From Bacillota bacterium (GTDB taxonomy: Bacteria; Bacillota; Proteinivoracia; UBA4975), in the NCBI GenBank assembly GCA_012523545.1, contig JAAYIH010000046.1:1-64000 (forward strand): 64,000 nucleotides of DNA. Reading direction: 5' to 3'. Position 1 is the first letter of the stretch; every line of letters starts with the position of its first letter. Positions 46,245 to 55,956 of the stretch are shown here, piece after piece. The notes beneath the pieces are model-generated. The model did not search any database. It was not told the origin of the DNA and saw nothing but the letters and a program-made list of their open reading frames with translations. Both the position numbers and the translations under genes were made by a program.

Positions 46245-47438
46245 TCAGAAACCGGCCTCGGTTTCGGCAGCCTGGTTTCCCCGGTTGCGCTCCGTCAACG
46301 CCTGCAGCAAATCGAAAAACAATTTAATGGACATGTGCCGGCGGGGATTAAAGGTGAAGCGGTACTTGGTCTTGCCCACGTAAAACTCAGCCATATCCTC
46401 AAAGGTCAGGCTGAGACTTGCGATTCTGTCCACGGCAATGGACTCGCCCGCGTCCTTGTCTGCCCACACCACGGCGTCGGGGGTAAAGGTCATGTCCACC
46501 GTGCGCCTTTCCCTGGCCCCGCTGACGATATCTTTCTTTTCCAGGGCCACGCCCCGGTTGGCAAAGGAAAACCCTTCGGCAACGATGCGGGGCAGGTGAC
46601 CGCGCTGCCACTGGTTCCAGGTCACGGTATCGGCGAAATCCCGGCAGCCCAGAATATCCCCGTATTCATTGTATATGTATTCCGACTTGCACCTGGTGCA
46701 GTGAAACTTGTCGCCCTGGGAAACCAATGAATCCTCGGCCTGGCAATGGGGACAGAGGTAGAGCAGCCGCTCTATGTGTTCGGCCAGGTTTTTGCCCGGA
46801 AAAGGAATGCGTACCCTGGCCTGCCAGGCGTACTCGTTATAAGCCAGCTTGTCGACCAGTCCGGCGTAGATTTCCTCTGCCGATTTTTCCCGGACTGCTT
46901 CCCTGCTGAACAGCTGTTTTATCTCCACCACCATTTTGCCGCGGCGGGGAAAGTCAGCCCACCGGGGCCTGCTCAGATAACCGCCTTTGTAAAAAATTCC
47001 GTAGACGGGGATCCTGAGCAATTTAATCAGTTTGGCAGTGGCGGGAACCAGCCGGTCGGTGGCGCCGTCCCAGTTGCGTCCGCCTTCGGGATACAGGCCC
47101 ACGGGGCGGCCGGCCTGGACATGGCGCACCAGCCGGCGAATGGACTTGGCATCACTGCGGTTCTTGGCAAAGGGTATGCTTTCCACCAGGGCCAGCAGGA
47201 ACCTCTTGATCAGGCTGTCCTGGTTGGCATCCCCGGCAATGAATCGGACCAGGCGGTTGGCGCACATGTTGCCGATGACGGGGTCCAGATTGGTGACGTG
47301 ATGCCCCAGCAACAAGTACGGCTCCCGCACCTCCCTGAGGGGATTGGCCTCCACCGAGATGTTGAAAAGTCTCCTCAGATACCAGCTTACCGGCGGCTTC
47401 AAAACGTAGTAAAGCACCTCTCCGTGCGTAAGACGCAT
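46245..47438 (-). CDS. PlsC-like lysophospholipid acyltransferase with zinc-ribbon and C-terminal domain
   Basis: HHVTNLDPVIGNMCANRLVRFIAGDANQ...VGLYPEGGRNWDGATD...CPHCQAEDSLVSQGDKFHCTRCKSEY. Confidence 0.82.
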   Translation of the reverse strand: MRLTHGEVLYYVLKPPVSWYLRRLFNISVEANPLREVREPYLLLGHHVTNLDPVIGNMCANRLVRFIAGDANQDSLIKRFLLALVESIPFAKNRSDAKSIRRLVRHVQAGRPVGLYPEGGRNWDGATDRLVPATAKLIKLLRIPVYGIFYKGGYLSRPRWADFPRRGKMVVEIKQLFSREAVREKSAEEIYAGLVDKLAYNEYAWQARVRIPFPGKNLAEHIERLLYLCPHCQAEDSLVSQGDKFHCTRCKSEYIYNEYGDILGCRDFADTVTWNQWQRGHLPRIVAEGFSFANRGVALEKKDIVSGARERRTVDMTFTPDAVVWADKDAGESIAVDRIASLSLTFEDMAEFYVGKTKYRFTFNPRRHMSIKLFFDLLQALTERNRGNQAAETEAGF

Positions 47439-47515
47439 GTCTCCGCCTCCCCTAACACATAAGGTTGTAATAGTATTTTAGCACAACATCTGTGCACTGA
47501 CACCGCCTGTTAACA

Positions 47516-47541
47516 AAAACCTCCCCGCGGGGAGGTCGGCC
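47516..47541 (-). terminator. Terminator of cls
   Basis: Minus GACCTCCCCGCGGGGAGGTTTTTGTT. Confidence 0.75.
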
Positions 47542-47544
47542 TGC

Positions 47545-49077
47545 TTACATTAACGGGGCAAATATTCTCAGGATGTCCTGAATGAGGCGGAGGAAGGCGT
47601 TGCCGCAACAGTCTTCCATGGTGATGCGCTGGCTCTTGGCCAGGATTTCCAGAAAATCCTCTTTGACCTCGGCCACCGCCCGCGCTTTATACATCCACAC
47701 GGCGCACTCAAAGTGGAGATAGAGGCTGCGGTAATCCAGGTTGATGGTGCCGACGACGGCGATTTTGTCGTCGGCCACAAAGGTCTTGGCGTGGTTAAAG
47801 CCCTGGGAATACTCGTATATCTTGACGCCGGCGGCAATCAATTCCCGGTAATAGGAGCGGGTGGTCAAGTGTACCAGCTTTTTGTCGCCCTGGCGGGGGG
47901 TGACAATACGCACATCCACTCCGCTCTTGGCTGCCTGCTTGAGGGCTGTGAGCATGACCTCGTCGATGATGAGGTAGGGGGTACTGATGTAGACGTATTC
48001 CCGGGCGCCGGAGATGATTTCCAGGTAGACGTATTCGCCCACGTATTCGTTGTCCATGGGGCTGTCGGCGTACGGCAGCACCCAGCCGTCGGAAGGGACG
48101 GGGCAGGGTTGTCCCTGCCAGGGGCGGAATTTGCTGTAATCCTCCCGGGTTCCGGTGGCCAAAGCCCACATCTGCAGGAACATCAGGGTCAGGCTCCACA
48201 CCGCCTCGCCCCGGATCATGATGGCCGAGTCTTTCCAGTGTCCGAAGCGCTCGACGGCGTTGATGTACTCATCGGCCAGGTTGACGCCGCCGGTAAAGGC
48301 CACTTCTCCGTCGATGACGGCAATTTTGCGGTGGTCCCGGTTGTTTTGCAGCGTGGAGATTACCGGCCTGTACTTGTTAAAAACGGCGCTTTTTATGCCG
48401 TACTCGGCCAGTATTTTGGGATAATTGGCGGGCAGGCGCAACATGCAGCCCATGTCGTCATACAGGAAGCGGACCTCCACTCCCTCTTTGGCCTTTTTCT
48501 TGAGGATCTCCAAAATGGAGTCCCACATCAGCCCCTCCTGCACTATGAAGTACTCCAGGAAAATATAGCGCCGGGCCTTTTCCAGTTCTTCCTTCAGTTT
48601 GGCGAACTTCTCTTCCCCCAGGCTGAGGTAGAAGGTCTCGGTATTGCGATAGAGGGGGAATCCCACCCAGTTTTGCAGGTAGCGGGCGGTACGCAGGATT
48701 TCCCCGTTCTCGGCCTCGGCTGCGGGGAGACAGTCTTCCCGGGGAGCAAAGAGGGGCCGCGTTTCCTCGACAATTTGCCTGAACCTGGCTTTGGCCTTTC
48801 TGGTGGTGGACTGAAAGGTAAACAGCAGGTAGAACAGTCCCCCAAAAACCGGGAAGGCGAGGATGAGGATGACCCAGGACAGTTTGTACGCAGGCTTGTC
48901 CTCGCGGTTGAAAATATACAGGGCCACGCCCAAACTGACGACGGTCAGTATGGCGGTGACCAGCTCAAAGCGCTGGCTGGAGGAAATCACCAGGACAACC
49001 AGCAGCGTAATTTGCAACAATATCAGGATTGAAACAAGGACGGGCTGGGAAAAGAGTACTCCGAGTTTTTTTAGCAC
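47545..49077 (-). CDS. cls: Cardiolipin synthase
   Basis: Two HKD motifs: NNRDHRKIAVIDGEVAFTGG and FNHAKTFVADDKIAVVGT. Confidence 0.94.
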   Translation of the reverse strand: MLKKLGVLFSQPVLVSILILLQITLLVVLVISSSQRFELVTAILTVVSLGVALYIFNREDKPAYKLSWVILILAFPVFGGLFYLLFTFQSTTRKAKARFRQIVEETRPLFAPREDCLPAAEAENGEILRTARYLQNWVGFPLYRNTETFYLSLGEEKFAKLKEELEKARRYIFLEYFIVQEGLMWDSILEILKKKAKEGVEVRFLYDDMGCMLRLPANYPKILAEYGIKSAVFNKYRPVISTLQNNRDHRKIAVIDGEVAFTGGVNLADEYINAVERFGHWKDSAIMIRGEAVWSLTLMFLQMWALATGTREDYSKFRPWQGQPCPVPSDGWVLPYADSPMDNEYVGEYVYLEIISGAREYVYISTPYLIIDEVMLTALKQAAKSGVDVRIVTPRQGDKKLVHLTTRSYYRELIAAGVKIYEYSQGFNHAKTFVADDKIAVVGTINLDYRSLYLHFECAVWMYKARAVAEVKEDFLEILAKSQRITMEDCCGNAFLRLIQDILRIFAPLM

Positions 49078-49167
49078 TGCACTTCCCCCCTTCTCAGAAA
49101 GCAGAGGCTAATTGCTGCATTATATTGCGCCGGGAAAACAAGGTTTGCTTCCCGGCCCGCCGGCGGC

Positions 49168-50613
49168 TCATCCCGAAAGCAGCGCGAGAATGTTCCTGGC
49201 TGCCCACACCCCCGAAGCGCTGGCCTGGGCCAGGCCCCGGGTAATGCCGGCGCCGTCGCCGCCGCAGAAAAGGCCCCGAATTTCCGTCTCCAGGCGTTCA
49301 GTCAGCATGGGCCGCGCCGAGTAGAATTTGGCCTCGACGCCGTAGCACAGCGTGTGTTCCGAAGCTATCCCCGGCGTCACCTTGTCCAGGGCGCAGATCA
49401 TTTCCAGAATGCTCTTCATGGTGTTGTAGGGCAAAACAAGCCCCAAATCCCCGGGCACGGCTTCCTTGAGGGTGGGCTCGATAAAGCTTTCCCGGATGCG
49501 CTTTTCGGTGGAGCGCCTGCCCCGCATGATGTCGCCGAACTTCTGGATGATGACCCCGCCGTTGGTAAGGTCATTGGCCCGGCGACAGATCTCCCGGGCA
49601 TATTCGTTGGGCTTGTTGAAAGGCTCGGTGAATTTGTGGGAAACCAGCAAAGCGAAATTGGTATTGCCGGAGCCCAGGCCGGGGTCATTGTAAGCATGCC
49701 CGTTGACGGCAATGACGCCGCTGTGATTCTCAATGACCACGTGGCCCGAGGGATTGCTGCAAAAGGTCCTGACCTGGGTGCCCACCGAGGTGTTGTACAA
49801 AAACTTGCCCTCGTAGAGGTGCTCGTTGATTTCCCGCATGACGATGTCAGAAGTCTCGACCCGGACTCCCACATCCACCTGGTTGTTGACCATGTGCAGG
49901 CCCCGCGCTGCCAGGATTTCCGTCAACCAGCCGGAACCGTCCCGGCCCGGCGCAATGAACACGCACTTGCTTTCGATTTCCCGGCCGTCCTTCAGGACAA
50001 CGCCCTTTACGCGCAAGGGGTCCTTTCCCTCGGTGACTATATCCTGCACCTCGGCGCCGAAGAGCATGTCAATTCTGGTCGCCAGGTGCTCGTAAATGGA
50101 CTTGAGAATACGCATGTTCTCTTCGGTACCCAGATGACGTACCCTGGCCCGGAGCAGCTTCAGGCCCGCCGCCCAGGCCCTGGATTCAATTTTCCGCACC
50201 GCCTCGGTATCCGGATCGGTGAGGACGTTGGTGGCGCCGTGCTTGAGGTTAATGTCGTCGACGTAGCGGATTAAGCTCTCCACCTGGGAAGGGCGGAGGT
50301 AATCGGTGAGCCAGCCCCCGAACTCGGTGGTTATGTTGAACTTGCCGTCGCTCCAGGCGCCAGCCCCGCCGAAGCCGTTGGTCACCGAGCAGGCGGGGAG
50401 ACAGCCGGGGAACTGGTTGCCCTTGGGCCGGGGACACAGCTTTATCTTTCCTTCCAGAACAGGACAGTTGCGATGGTATATGTCATTGCCCTTGTCAATC
50501 ATCAGTATCCTGATCTGCGGCGCCCGCAGGTTCAATTCATAGCAGGCAAAAATGCCGGCAGGGCCGGCGCCGACCACTACGACATCGTACTTGGCCATTG
50601 CCATCATCCCCAT
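49168..50613 (-). CDS. FAD-dependent oxidoreductase
   Basis: YDVVVVGAGPAGIFACYELNL...GGAGAWSDGKFNITTEFGG...GLFCGGDGAGITRGLAQASASGVWAARNIL. Confidence 0.87.
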   Translation of the reverse strand: MGMMAMAKYDVVVVGAGPAGIFACYELNLRAPQIRILMIDKGNDIYHRNCPVLEGKIKLCPRPKGNQFPGCLPACSVTNGFGGAGAWSDGKFNITTEFGGWLTDYLRPSQVESLIRYVDDINLKHGATNVLTDPDTEAVRKIESRAWAAGLKLLRARVRHLGTEENMRILKSIYEHLATRIDMLFGAEVQDIVTEGKDPLRVKGVVLKDGREIESKCVFIAPGRDGSGWLTEILAARGLHMVNNQVDVGVRVETSDIVMREINEHLYEGKFLYNTSVGTQVRTFCSNPSGHVVIENHSGVIAVNGHAYNDPGLGSGNTNFALLVSHKFTEPFNKPNEYAREICRRANDLTNGGVIIQKFGDIMRGRRSTEKRIRESFIEPTLKEAVPGDLGLVLPYNTMKSILEMICALDKVTPGIASEHTLCYGVEAKFYSARPMLTERLETEIRGLFCGGDGAGITRGLAQASASGVWAARNILALLSG

Positions 50614-50725
50614 ATAATTTTTCCTGCCTCCATTATACCACAGCGGCGCGCAGCGCTTTTCCCAAACGGCCTGCCCGAACGGTGTGATATAATTGGGAGT
50701 ACCAACGGGAAAGGGTGATACATAA

Positions 50726-51514
50726 TTGACAGTCAAGTTTAAGATGTGGAGTCCTTTTCACTACTTTATGATAATCTTCCCCTTTGTCCTCGCCCTCATA
50801 TTATATTTCTTCACCAAGGACAAGGCGGAGAAAACCCACAGAAGGGTAACCGTCGTCCTGTCCATAGTCATGATTGCCGTGCTGATTATGCGAAACACAT
50901 ATATCTGGGTCAACAAAGGCGGCCCCAACCCCGAGGTCTTTCCCTTCCAGATCTGCCACTTCGGCAACTTCATGTTCCTCATCGCCCTGCTGGCCAGGGA
51001 CAAGGTATGGGGTACCATTGCCTGGTGCCTCAACTTTCCCGCAGGGCTGGTGTCCGTCATCTTCGCCGACGGCCTGGAAGCCAATTACGCCACCCTGATA
51101 AACCCTCAGGCCATAGCGTACATTGCCGGGCACATGCTCATCGTCACCACGGGGCTGTACATGCTGCTGACGGGCCTCATAAGGATTGACCGCCGCTCGC
51201 TGCTCAAGATGTACGGGCTGGCCGGTCTGGGTTACGTTCTCTCGGTGCTGGTCAACAACTGGTTCAACAAGCTCTTTGCCCACACCGGCGTCGACGCCAA
51301 CTACTTTTACTCCTACAAACCCGAAGCCGGCACTCCCCTGGAGACGATGTTCAACATGGGGACAAGCTACACCATCGCCGGCATCACCTTTAACCCCGTT
51401 TACCTCCTCCTGGTGGCAGCTGTGGCGGCAGTACTGTTCATGGTGATGTACGGCTTTTACACACTGGCCGAGCCCGCCCGGCCCAGGAAGTACACAGTAA
51501 AGGCAAAAGCCTGA
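50726..51514 (+). CDS. YwaF/TIGR02206-family membrane protein
   Basis: PNPEVFPFQICHFGNFMFLIALL...; 6-7 TM segments. Confidence 0.72.
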   Translation: MTVKFKMWSPFHYFMIIFPFVLALILYFFTKDKAEKTHRRVTVVLSIVMIAVLIMRNTYIWVNKGGPNPEVFPFQICHFGNFMFLIALLARDKVWGTIAWCLNFPAGLVSVIFADGLEANYATLINPQAIAYIAGHMLIVTTGLYMLLTGLIRIDRRSLLKMYGLAGLGYVLSVLVNNWFNKLFAHTGVDANYFYSYKPEAGTPLETMFNMGTSYTIAGITFNPVYLLLVAAVAAVLFMVMYGFYTLAEPARPRKYTVKAKA

Positions 51515-51525
51515 AGCCCGGAAAC

Positions 51526-52194
51526 CTATCTGGGCAAAAGCAGGCTCCACGGGTGGACGTCCCGGGGCCAGAGGGTAAATGTCATACGCTCCCGGCGGGT
51601 GGGGTGCAGGCAGGAAATTTGATGGCAAAACAATGCCAGTTGCTGCCCCGGCGTGTTGACGGCGGCCCCGTACTTCTGGTCTCCGTACAGGGGATGGCCG
51701 ATGGCGGCAAACTGGACGCGGACCTGATGGGGGCGGCCGGTGACCAGGTTGACCTCCACCAGGCTGAGGCCGTCGGCTGAACGCAGGCGCCGGTATTCCA
51801 GCACGGCCTCCTTCCCCTCCCCCCGGCCCGCCACGGCGACGGTGTTGGTGCGCGCGTCCTTGACCAGGTAGTGCACCAGGCGGTCCGCTGCTTTGGGCCG
51901 GCCGTGCACCACGGCCAGGTACAGCTTTTCCAGTTCCCGGTTGCGCACCTGCTCCGACAGGCGCGCCGCCGCCTTGGAGGTCTTGGCCAGGATCATCACC
52001 CCGCCCACCGGCCTGTCCAGCCGATGCACCAGGCCCAGGTAGACGTTGCCGGGCTTGTTGTAGCGGACCTTTAAATCCTGTTTGAGGATGGAGAGCAAGT
52101 CCCTGTCCCCGGTCCTGTCCGCCTGGGTAAGGAGATTTACCGGCTTGTTGACCACCAGCAGGTGGTTGTCTTCGTAGATAATCGGTATTTCCAT
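51526..52194 (-). CDS. RluA-family pseudouridine synthase
   Basis: MEIPIIYEDNHLLVVNKPVNLLTQ...YLGLVHRLDRPVGGVMILAKTSKAAARLSEQ...GRPHQVRVQFAAIGHPLYGD. Confidence 0.93.
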   Translation of the reverse strand: MEIPIIYEDNHLLVVNKPVNLLTQADRTGDRDLLSILKQDLKVRYNKPGNVYLGLVHRLDRPVGGVMILAKTSKAAARLSEQVRNRELEKLYLAVVHGRPKAADRLVHYLVKDARTNTVAVAGRGEGKEAVLEYRRLRSADGLSLVEVNLVTGRPHQVRVQFAAIGHPLYGDQKYGAAVNTPGQQLALFCHQISCLHPTRRERMTFTLWPRDVHPWSLLLPR

Positions 52195-52405
52195 TGCCTT
52201 CCCCTCTTTCCGGATATTGCCGGGGATCCCCCTGCCGCGCGCAAGGGGGTTTTCTTTTTGTCTGCGCCACTGCGCCGCCTCTATTTTACCAAAACCCGGG
52301 CACAAAACCGAATGGTCCGCCTCAAGGCTGGCAAAAATTGTCCCTGGCTGAAATTATGTAAACATGGTAACATAATCCGTATACTACAGCACAAGGGTGG
52401 ATTGC

Positions 52406-53509
52406 ATGACAAAACATACGCGGCTCATTTCCATGCTGGTAATTTTTTTGGTCTTCGTTATTGGGACAAGCCTTGCCTGGCGCAGCATATGCGTGCAAAA
52501 GAATACCAGTGCAGAGGTCCCGGAAGCCGCCGGACCCATGGAAACCAGCGGCGCTGAATACTCCGCCGCCGAAGCTGAACCGGACCCCCCGCCTGTTGCA
52601 GAGGAAAGCCGGGAAAATGATGAACAGCAAGCTGCCGCCGCGGCGCCGGACAGCCGGGACGTAAGAGCCAAACAGTCCCCCGCCGCCCCGGAGAAAAAAG
52701 AGAAAGCTGCGCCCGCCCCGGCAGCGCCCCCACCGCAGCCGAAAGCAACTTCAATGGTCACAGTAACCGTCGACGGACTCAATGTCCGGCCCGCCCCTTC
52801 CACCGCCAACCAGCCCATCGGCGTGCTCATGCGCGGGCAAAGGGTGGAAGTGCTGGAAAAGGAAGGCAACTGGCTTAAAGTGAAACTGGCCGACGGCACC
52901 ACAGCCTGGATTGCCGCCGCCTATACCGTTCCGTACATCCCCGGCAGCTCCGGCGGCAAGCTGGCAGGCCGGGTTATAGCAATCGACCCCGGCCACGGCG
53001 GGAGCGACCCCGGCGCGGTGGGCGTAACCGGTCTGCCGGAAAAAGAAGTGGTGTTGGACGTGGCCCTGCGCCTGGCCCAAAAGCTCCGCGCCCAGGGAGC
53101 CCAGGTCGTCATGACCCGGGACAGCGACGTCTTTATTCCGCTGGGACAGCGGGTGGCCATTGCCGAGGCCGCCGGCGCTGAAATCTACGTCAGCGTGCAC
53201 GCCAACGCCCATCCCAGCCCCGCCATTGGCGGCACCGAAACCTATTATTATCCGTACAAGGGATCTGCAGCGGCATCCTCCCGCCTGGCCGACAGCCTGC
53301 AAAGGGAGCTGGCCGGCGCCCTGGGCCTGCGGGACATCGGGGTCAAAACCGCCGACTTCCTGGTCATCAGGCAAACTTCCATGCCCTCGGCACTGGTGGA
53401 GTTGGGTTTCCTGTCCAACGCCGGCGAAGAAGCTCTTTTGCGCACCCCGGAATTTCGCCAAAAGGCCGCCGATGCCCTGGCCCGCGCCGTGCAGGAGTAC
53501 CTCAAGTAG
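52406..53509 (+). CDS. N-acetylmuramoyl-L-alanine amidase with SH3 domain
   Basis: SMVTVTVDGLNVRPAPSTANQPIGVL...VIAIDPGHGGSDPGAVG...ISVHANAHPS...SALVELGFLSNAGEE. Confidence 0.92.
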   Translation: MTKHTRLISMLVIFLVFVIGTSLAWRSICVQKNTSAEVPEAAGPMETSGAEYSAAEAEPDPPPVAEESRENDEQQAAAAAPDSRDVRAKQSPAAPEKKEKAAPAPAAPPPQPKATSMVTVTVDGLNVRPAPSTANQPIGVLMRGQRVEVLEKEGNWLKVKLADGTTAWIAAAYTVPYIPGSSGGKLAGRVIAIDPGHGGSDPGAVGVTGLPEKEVVLDVALRLAQKLRAQGAQVVMTRDSDVFIPLGQRVAIAEAAGAEIYVSVHANAHPSPAIGGTETYYYPYKGSAAASSRLADSLQRELAGALGLRDIGVKTADFLVIRQTSMPSALVELGFLSNAGEEALLRTPEFRQKAADALARAVQEYLK

Positions 53510-53526
53510 CGCAATGACAAAAGATT

Positions 53527-53557
53527 AACCCCGGGAGGCAAAGCTCCAGGGGTTTTG
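53527..53557 (+). terminator. Terminator after amidase
   Basis: aaccccgggaggcaaagctccaggggttttg. Confidence 0.75.
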
Positions 53558-53559
53558 CT

Positions 53560-53690
53560 TTACATAGTTTCAATGCGCAGGGCGTCGACGATGTTTTCCT
53601 TGCCAATCCGTGCGCTGGCATAGAACATAGTGGCAAATACCACCGCCAGCACCGCGGCGCTCGCGGTGACAAAGTCCTTTTTAATGCTCG
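53560..53690 (-). pseudogene. C-terminal remnant of an FtsX-type ABC permease
   Basis: SIKKDFVTASAAVLAVVFATMFYASARIGKENIVDALRIETM*; FtsX-like terminal helix and 'xxNIVDALRxE' ending, no upstream body (cobO lies directly upstream). Confidence 0.5.
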
Positions 53691-54274
53691 ATCCCCCGGC
53701 GCGCATCGACGCCCCTGGCATAATAGTGCTTGACCTCCCGCATCTCGGTGACCAGGTCGGCCTTTTCAATCAGTTCCGGCGGGGCGCCCCGCCCCGTCAG
53801 CACCAACTCCACCCCGGGCGCCTTGCCGTCGATGAGGGCGCAGACGTCCTCCCACTGGACCAGGCCGAAATGCAGCGCCACCACCAGTTCGTCCAAAATG
53901 ACCACCTGGTACTGGCCGCTGCTGACGGCGGCCCGGGCCATTTCCAGCCCCTTTTTCATCAGTTCGACGTATTCCCGGGGAGGCTGCCCCGGCGGAAAGA
54001 TGACGGCCTGTTGCCGCCATTTTTCCAGCTCCTCCTCGGGCACCGTCCCCTCCTTAACGACAAAGAAAGGCTTGCCCAGGGCCTCCACCGTGAGATTGGG
54101 GGAAAGCTGGAGTAAGATCTTGTGTTCGCTGTAGCTTTTGGTCTTCATAAACTGCAGGAACAGCACCTTCTTCCCGGCGCCCACGGCCCTGAGCGCCAAA
54201 CCGATGGCCGCCGTGGTCTTGCCCTTGCCGTTGCCGGTGTAAACCTGCACGTAGCCCTTAAAACCCATGCGCAA
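53681..54274 (-). CDS. cobO: Cob(I)yrinic acid a,c-diamide adenosyltransferase
   Basis: YVQVYTGNGKGKTTAAIGLALRAVGAGKKVLFLQFMK...VVILDELVVALHFGLVQWEDV...ELVLTGRGAPPELIEKADLVTEM. Confidence 0.95.
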   Translation of the reverse strand: MRMGFKGYVQVYTGNGKGKTTAAIGLALRAVGAGKKVLFLQFMKTKSYSEHKILLQLSPNLTVEALGKPFFVVKEGTVPEEELEKWRQQAVIFPPGQPPREYVELMKKGLEMARAAVSSGQYQVVILDELVVALHFGLVQWEDVCALIDGKAPGVELVLTGRGAPPELIEKADLVTEMREVKHYYARGVDARRGIEH

Positions 54275-54478
54275 TCTCCTTTTCCTCTGAATTCTGTGCC
54301 TGTATTCTCTAAATTATATCATGAGCATGGCTTGCAGGCTAACGCCGCGACCAGGCGTCCCTTCTCATCTGCTTGTCCCCTGCCCAGACCCAATATAATG
54401 CTGCGCCCTTAAGTTAGCCATTGGAAACCCTGTCCTATAATTTAGGCGTTGCCCGTTTAACCCAACGCCTTGCCGCTC

Positions 54479-55042
54479 TTAACGGATATGAAACTGGGCG
54501 ATTATCCCCCGGGACATTTCATCAGCCATCATCAGGGATTGCAGCTCAATTTCATCATACACGGACACGCTGACCTGATAATCGCCCCTCAGCATGGTAA
54601 CCGCCTCCTCCAGGACGAGATCCAAATGGGCAAACATCATCCTCTGCCATAATCTGCGCGACCAGAAAGGGTTAATGCTGCTCAAAAAATCCGCTATTGC
54701 TTCGGCATTGGCATACCAAAGCCTCTTGGCTTCTTGGGCGGCTTCTTCATCGCCCTCTTTGGAGGCGGTAATAATATCGGCGGCAAGCAGAAGATGTTCC
54801 TGCAGCAGTTCGCGGAATTGAGCTGCAGTTCTCCTGCCGTAAAAAGGGCTCAGGCCCATTTCAAAGTCCTCGGGATTGCGCAGCAATCTGGCTACCACCG
54901 GCTCCACATCCGGCAAAGCAAAGACCAGGCTGGAGATGGTTGCCCTGGTCCATACATCGTGTTGCTCCCATAACAAGCGAAAAGTATTCATCAATTCTAA
55001 TTGGGCCCTGGTAATTTTGTCCGGAAAGTTCTCTGGATTCAT
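54479..55042 (-). CDS. Conserved helical protein of unknown function
   Basis: 187 aa; LMNTFRLLWEQHDVWTRATISSLVFALPDVEPVVARLLRNPEDFEMGLSPFYG...WYANAEAIADFLSSINPFWS. Confidence 0.6.
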   Translation of the reverse strand: MNPENFPDKITRAQLELMNTFRLLWEQHDVWTRATISSLVFALPDVEPVVARLLRNPEDFEMGLSPFYGRRTAAQFRELLQEHLLLAADIITASKEGDEEAAQEAKRLWYANAEAIADFLSSINPFWSRRLWQRMMFAHLDLVLEEAVTMLRGDYQVSVSVYDEIELQSLMMADEMSRGIIAQFHIR

Positions 55043-55128
55043 TCTTTCACCTCCCCTTTTTCAGTATATGGCCCCAGGGCCCGAACCGGGTAAAACCAGA
55101 CTCTGTGCATTCCCCCCAAGACAAATGG

Positions 55129-55151
55129 CCAGGGGGCCTCCCCTGGCCATG
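55129..55151 (-). terminator. Hairpin downstream of thi operon
   Basis: ggccagggggcctcccctggcc. Confidence 0.5.
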
Positions 55152-55156
55152 CTACC

Positions 55157-55948
55157 TTATTCCTTTGTGCATATATTCCACATGTGGTTGAGGGGCCCGC
55201 TGCCCTGCCCCAAGTCCAGCATGGCCTTCAGGGCGCCGGTTATATACTCCTTGGCCCGCCCGATGGATGTTTCCAGGTCCATGCCTTTGGCGAGGTTGGA
55301 AGCGATGGCGCTGGACAACGTGCAGCCGGTGCCGTGGGTATTGGGATTGTCTACCCGCTCGCCGTAAAACCAGCGGTACAAGCCGTCGCGGTAGAGCAAG
55401 TCGTTGGCGTCGTTGATGTTGTGGCCGCCTTTGCACAGTACCGCACACCCGTATTCGCTGCTGATAATCCTGGCAGCGGTGAGCATGTCGTCGGGACCGG
55501 CAATGGTCATGCCGGCCAGCACCGAAGCCTCCGGGATGTTGGGGGTAATCAGGGTCGCCAGCCCAAACAGGCGACTTCTCAGGGTTTCCACTGCATCGTC
55601 CCGCAACAGCCTGGATCCGCTTTCGGATACCATCACCGGGTCCACCACGATGTTTTTGGCTTTGTAAAACTCCAGGCGCTCGGCAATGGTTTCAATCAGC
55701 CCGGCCGAGGCCACCATGCCAATTTTTACCGCGTCGGGGTAAATGTCGGTGAAAATGCTGTCCAGTTGCCGGGCCAGGAACTCAGGGGTTACTTCCATGA
55801 TTCCGGTAACGCCGGTGGTATTTTGGGCGGTGAGGGCGGTGACGGCGCTCATGGCATATACGCCGTGGACAGTCATGGTCTTGATGTCCGCCTGAATGCC
55901 GGCGCCGCCGCTGGAATCGCTGCCTGCAATGGTCAATACCGTTTTCAT
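55157..55948 (-). CDS. thiD: Hydroxymethylpyrimidine/phosphomethylpyrimidine kinase
   Basis: MKTVLTIAGSDSSGGAGIQADIKTMTVHGVYAMSAVTALTAQNTTGV...VVDPVMVSESGSRLL...TPNIPEASVLAG. Confidence 0.95.
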   Translation of the reverse strand: MKTVLTIAGSDSSGGAGIQADIKTMTVHGVYAMSAVTALTAQNTTGVTGIMEVTPEFLARQLDSIFTDIYPDAVKIGMVASAGLIETIAERLEFYKAKNIVVDPVMVSESGSRLLRDDAVETLRSRLFGLATLITPNIPEASVLAGMTIAGPDDMLTAARIISSEYGCAVLCKGGHNINDANDLLYRDGLYRWFYGERVDNPNTHGTGCTLSSAIASNLAKGMDLETSIGRAKEYITGALKAMLDLGQGSGPLNHMWNICTKE

Positions 55949-55956
55949 CTGCCGCT

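Noticed and set aside
52353-52376. ATTATGT-N10-ACATAAT inverted repeat upstream of the amidase
   Set aside because: Possible operator but short, AT-rich and without an identifiable regulator; not strong enough to list as a feature.
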